Source: Heliocidaris tuberculata (taxonomy: Eukaryota; Echinodermata; Echinoidea; Camarodonta; Echinometridae). Taken from it: 64,000 bases of DNA. The notes under the pieces were generated by a model. That model saw nothing but the letters and a program-made list of their open reading frames with translations, made no database searches and had not been told where the DNA came from. The stretch's first letter is position 1. Every line of letters begins with the position of its first letter. Shown here in pieces: positions 63,156 to 64,000 of the stretch. The translations under genes and the position numbers were made by a program. The stretch lies in the NCBI GenBank assembly GCA_025618425.1, contig CM046850.1, forward strand, positions 10,619,768-10,683,767, given 5' to 3'.

Positions 63156-64000
63156 TTAACCCATTAACTTCGAACGTGGTACTAGTAATGCATCACCATA
63201 TTGAGACGAGTTGATCAGATGTTTGTTTACATAGGTCAAAAGTCATAGAGTTCAATATGCATGAAATTAAAGATTCGTTAGTTTTGTTATCACCATACCT
63301 CAACTATTTGAGATAAAGTGATCGGACTTTGGTTTCTTAAGTAAAAGGTCAAAGTTCAAAGAGGTCAATTAACATTAAGTCAGTGACGCATTTTGGGTCA
63401 TGATAGTTATTAAACGTCGATCTATCATCAAGGTAAAGTTCGCCTGATTTGTTTATTTCGTTCACTATTTGACTGAATGTTTTGTTGATAGGTCATGTAC
63501 CAGTAGATGCCAAGCTCCTAAAAACAAACATAGACCTTTGCAAAAAATAAATAAAGAGAACAACATCAACAACCCAAGGAAGAATATACTTCAATCTCTC
63601 TCTCTCTCTTTCCTCCCTTTTCCTCTCTTCCCTTCTACCTCTCCCTTTTCTCCCTTTTCCTCTCTTCCCTTCTACCTCTCTCTCTCTCCCATTCTCTCTC
63701 CCACTCCCCCTCACTCTCACTCTCCCCTCTCTCCATCTCTTCCCTCCCCCTTTCCTCTCTCCCCCTCTACCTCTCTCTTTCTGTCCCCGTCTTTCTCTAT
63801 CATTATGTCTCTCTTGTCTCTATTTTCTTTCATTCTATGACTACCTCTTAATCCTTCTCTCACTCTGTAAGTTTTACGGATCTAAAAAGTTTCTATTTAA
63901 AATTAAAGAACAGTATTTTGCGAGGGAGCGTAGCAACCGAGGAAGAAGATTTTGCATTTTAGCGATGCCCTTTTATAAAATTAAATCCAATATTTCTAGT
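63156..64000. other. Downstream spacer with pyrimidine-rich tract
   Basis: 63340-63375 has ggtcaaagttcaaagaggtcaa. 63594-63840 is a CT-rich tract (tctc, ccct words), in which reading frames on both strands are artefacts. gcgagggagcgtagcaaccgagg (about 63919-63941, split here) is a variant of the GAGCGAAGCG motif. No gene is supported. Confidence 0.55.

Noticed and set aside
63469..63840. 123-codon open frame
   Set aside because: Nearly all Ser/Pro/Leu from a CT-rich tract; low-complexity artefact.

Overview
This is a eukaryotic, AT-rich, intron-dominated window crowded with transposable elements. It carries tRNA-derived SINEs, several LINE clades, a Penelope-like relic, hAT- and PIF/Harbinger-type DNA elements with intact target-site duplications, many foldback MITEs and dozens of long G or C homopolymers. 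The repertoire suggests a marine invertebrate deuterostome, most likely a sea urchin or other echinoderm. That assignment is inference from repeat style, not from a marker gene.

One protein-coding host gene spans almost the whole window on the + strand. Six small exons (2286-2328, 22078-22317, 29403-29512, 51947-52145, 59468-59638, 61470-61654) have GT/AG splice sites and compatible phases. They join into an uninterrupted 948-nt frame for a 315-residue type I membrane glycoprotein: signal peptide, Thr-rich mucin-like stalk, one LAMP-type luminal domain with four spaced cysteines, one membrane helix and a short basic tail. It looks like a CD68/LAMP-family lysosome-associated glycoprotein. About 58 kb of introns separates the exons.

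Layout. 0-2.3 kb: upstream region with a palindromic array 0.4 kb before the start codon. Intron 1 (2.3-22.1 kb): a LINE interrupted by another LINE, a TIR-bounded tandem repeat, a mariner-like MITE, a three-level nest at 11.0-17.8 kb and a hAT-style composite at 18.1-21.6 kb. Intron 2 (22.3-29.4 kb): a LINE broken by five or six MITEs, and an element with minisatellite-like inverted ends. Intron 3 (29.5-51.9 kb): a five-level nest at 31.2-37.7 kb (long-TIR element, palindromic MITE, LINE tail, Penelope-like copy, further MITEs), then an L1-like LINE split by a 9.2-kb hAT-type element with a perfect 8-bp duplication, which itself carries putative spliced exons. Intron 4 (52.1-59.5 kb): SINEs, a LINE split by a 687-bp foldback element, and a TA-flanked element ending 59 bp before exon 5. 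Intron 5 (59.6-61.5 kb): a SINE and microsatellites. After the stop codon: two palindromic MITEs and pyrimidine-rich DNA.

No bacterial genes, rRNA, functional tRNA gene or CRISPR array was seen. Apart from the LAMP-like gene, the longer reading frames are reverse-transcriptase or endonuclease relics, or low-complexity artefacts. Family calls rest on sequence read by eye and recalled family features; no database search was run.
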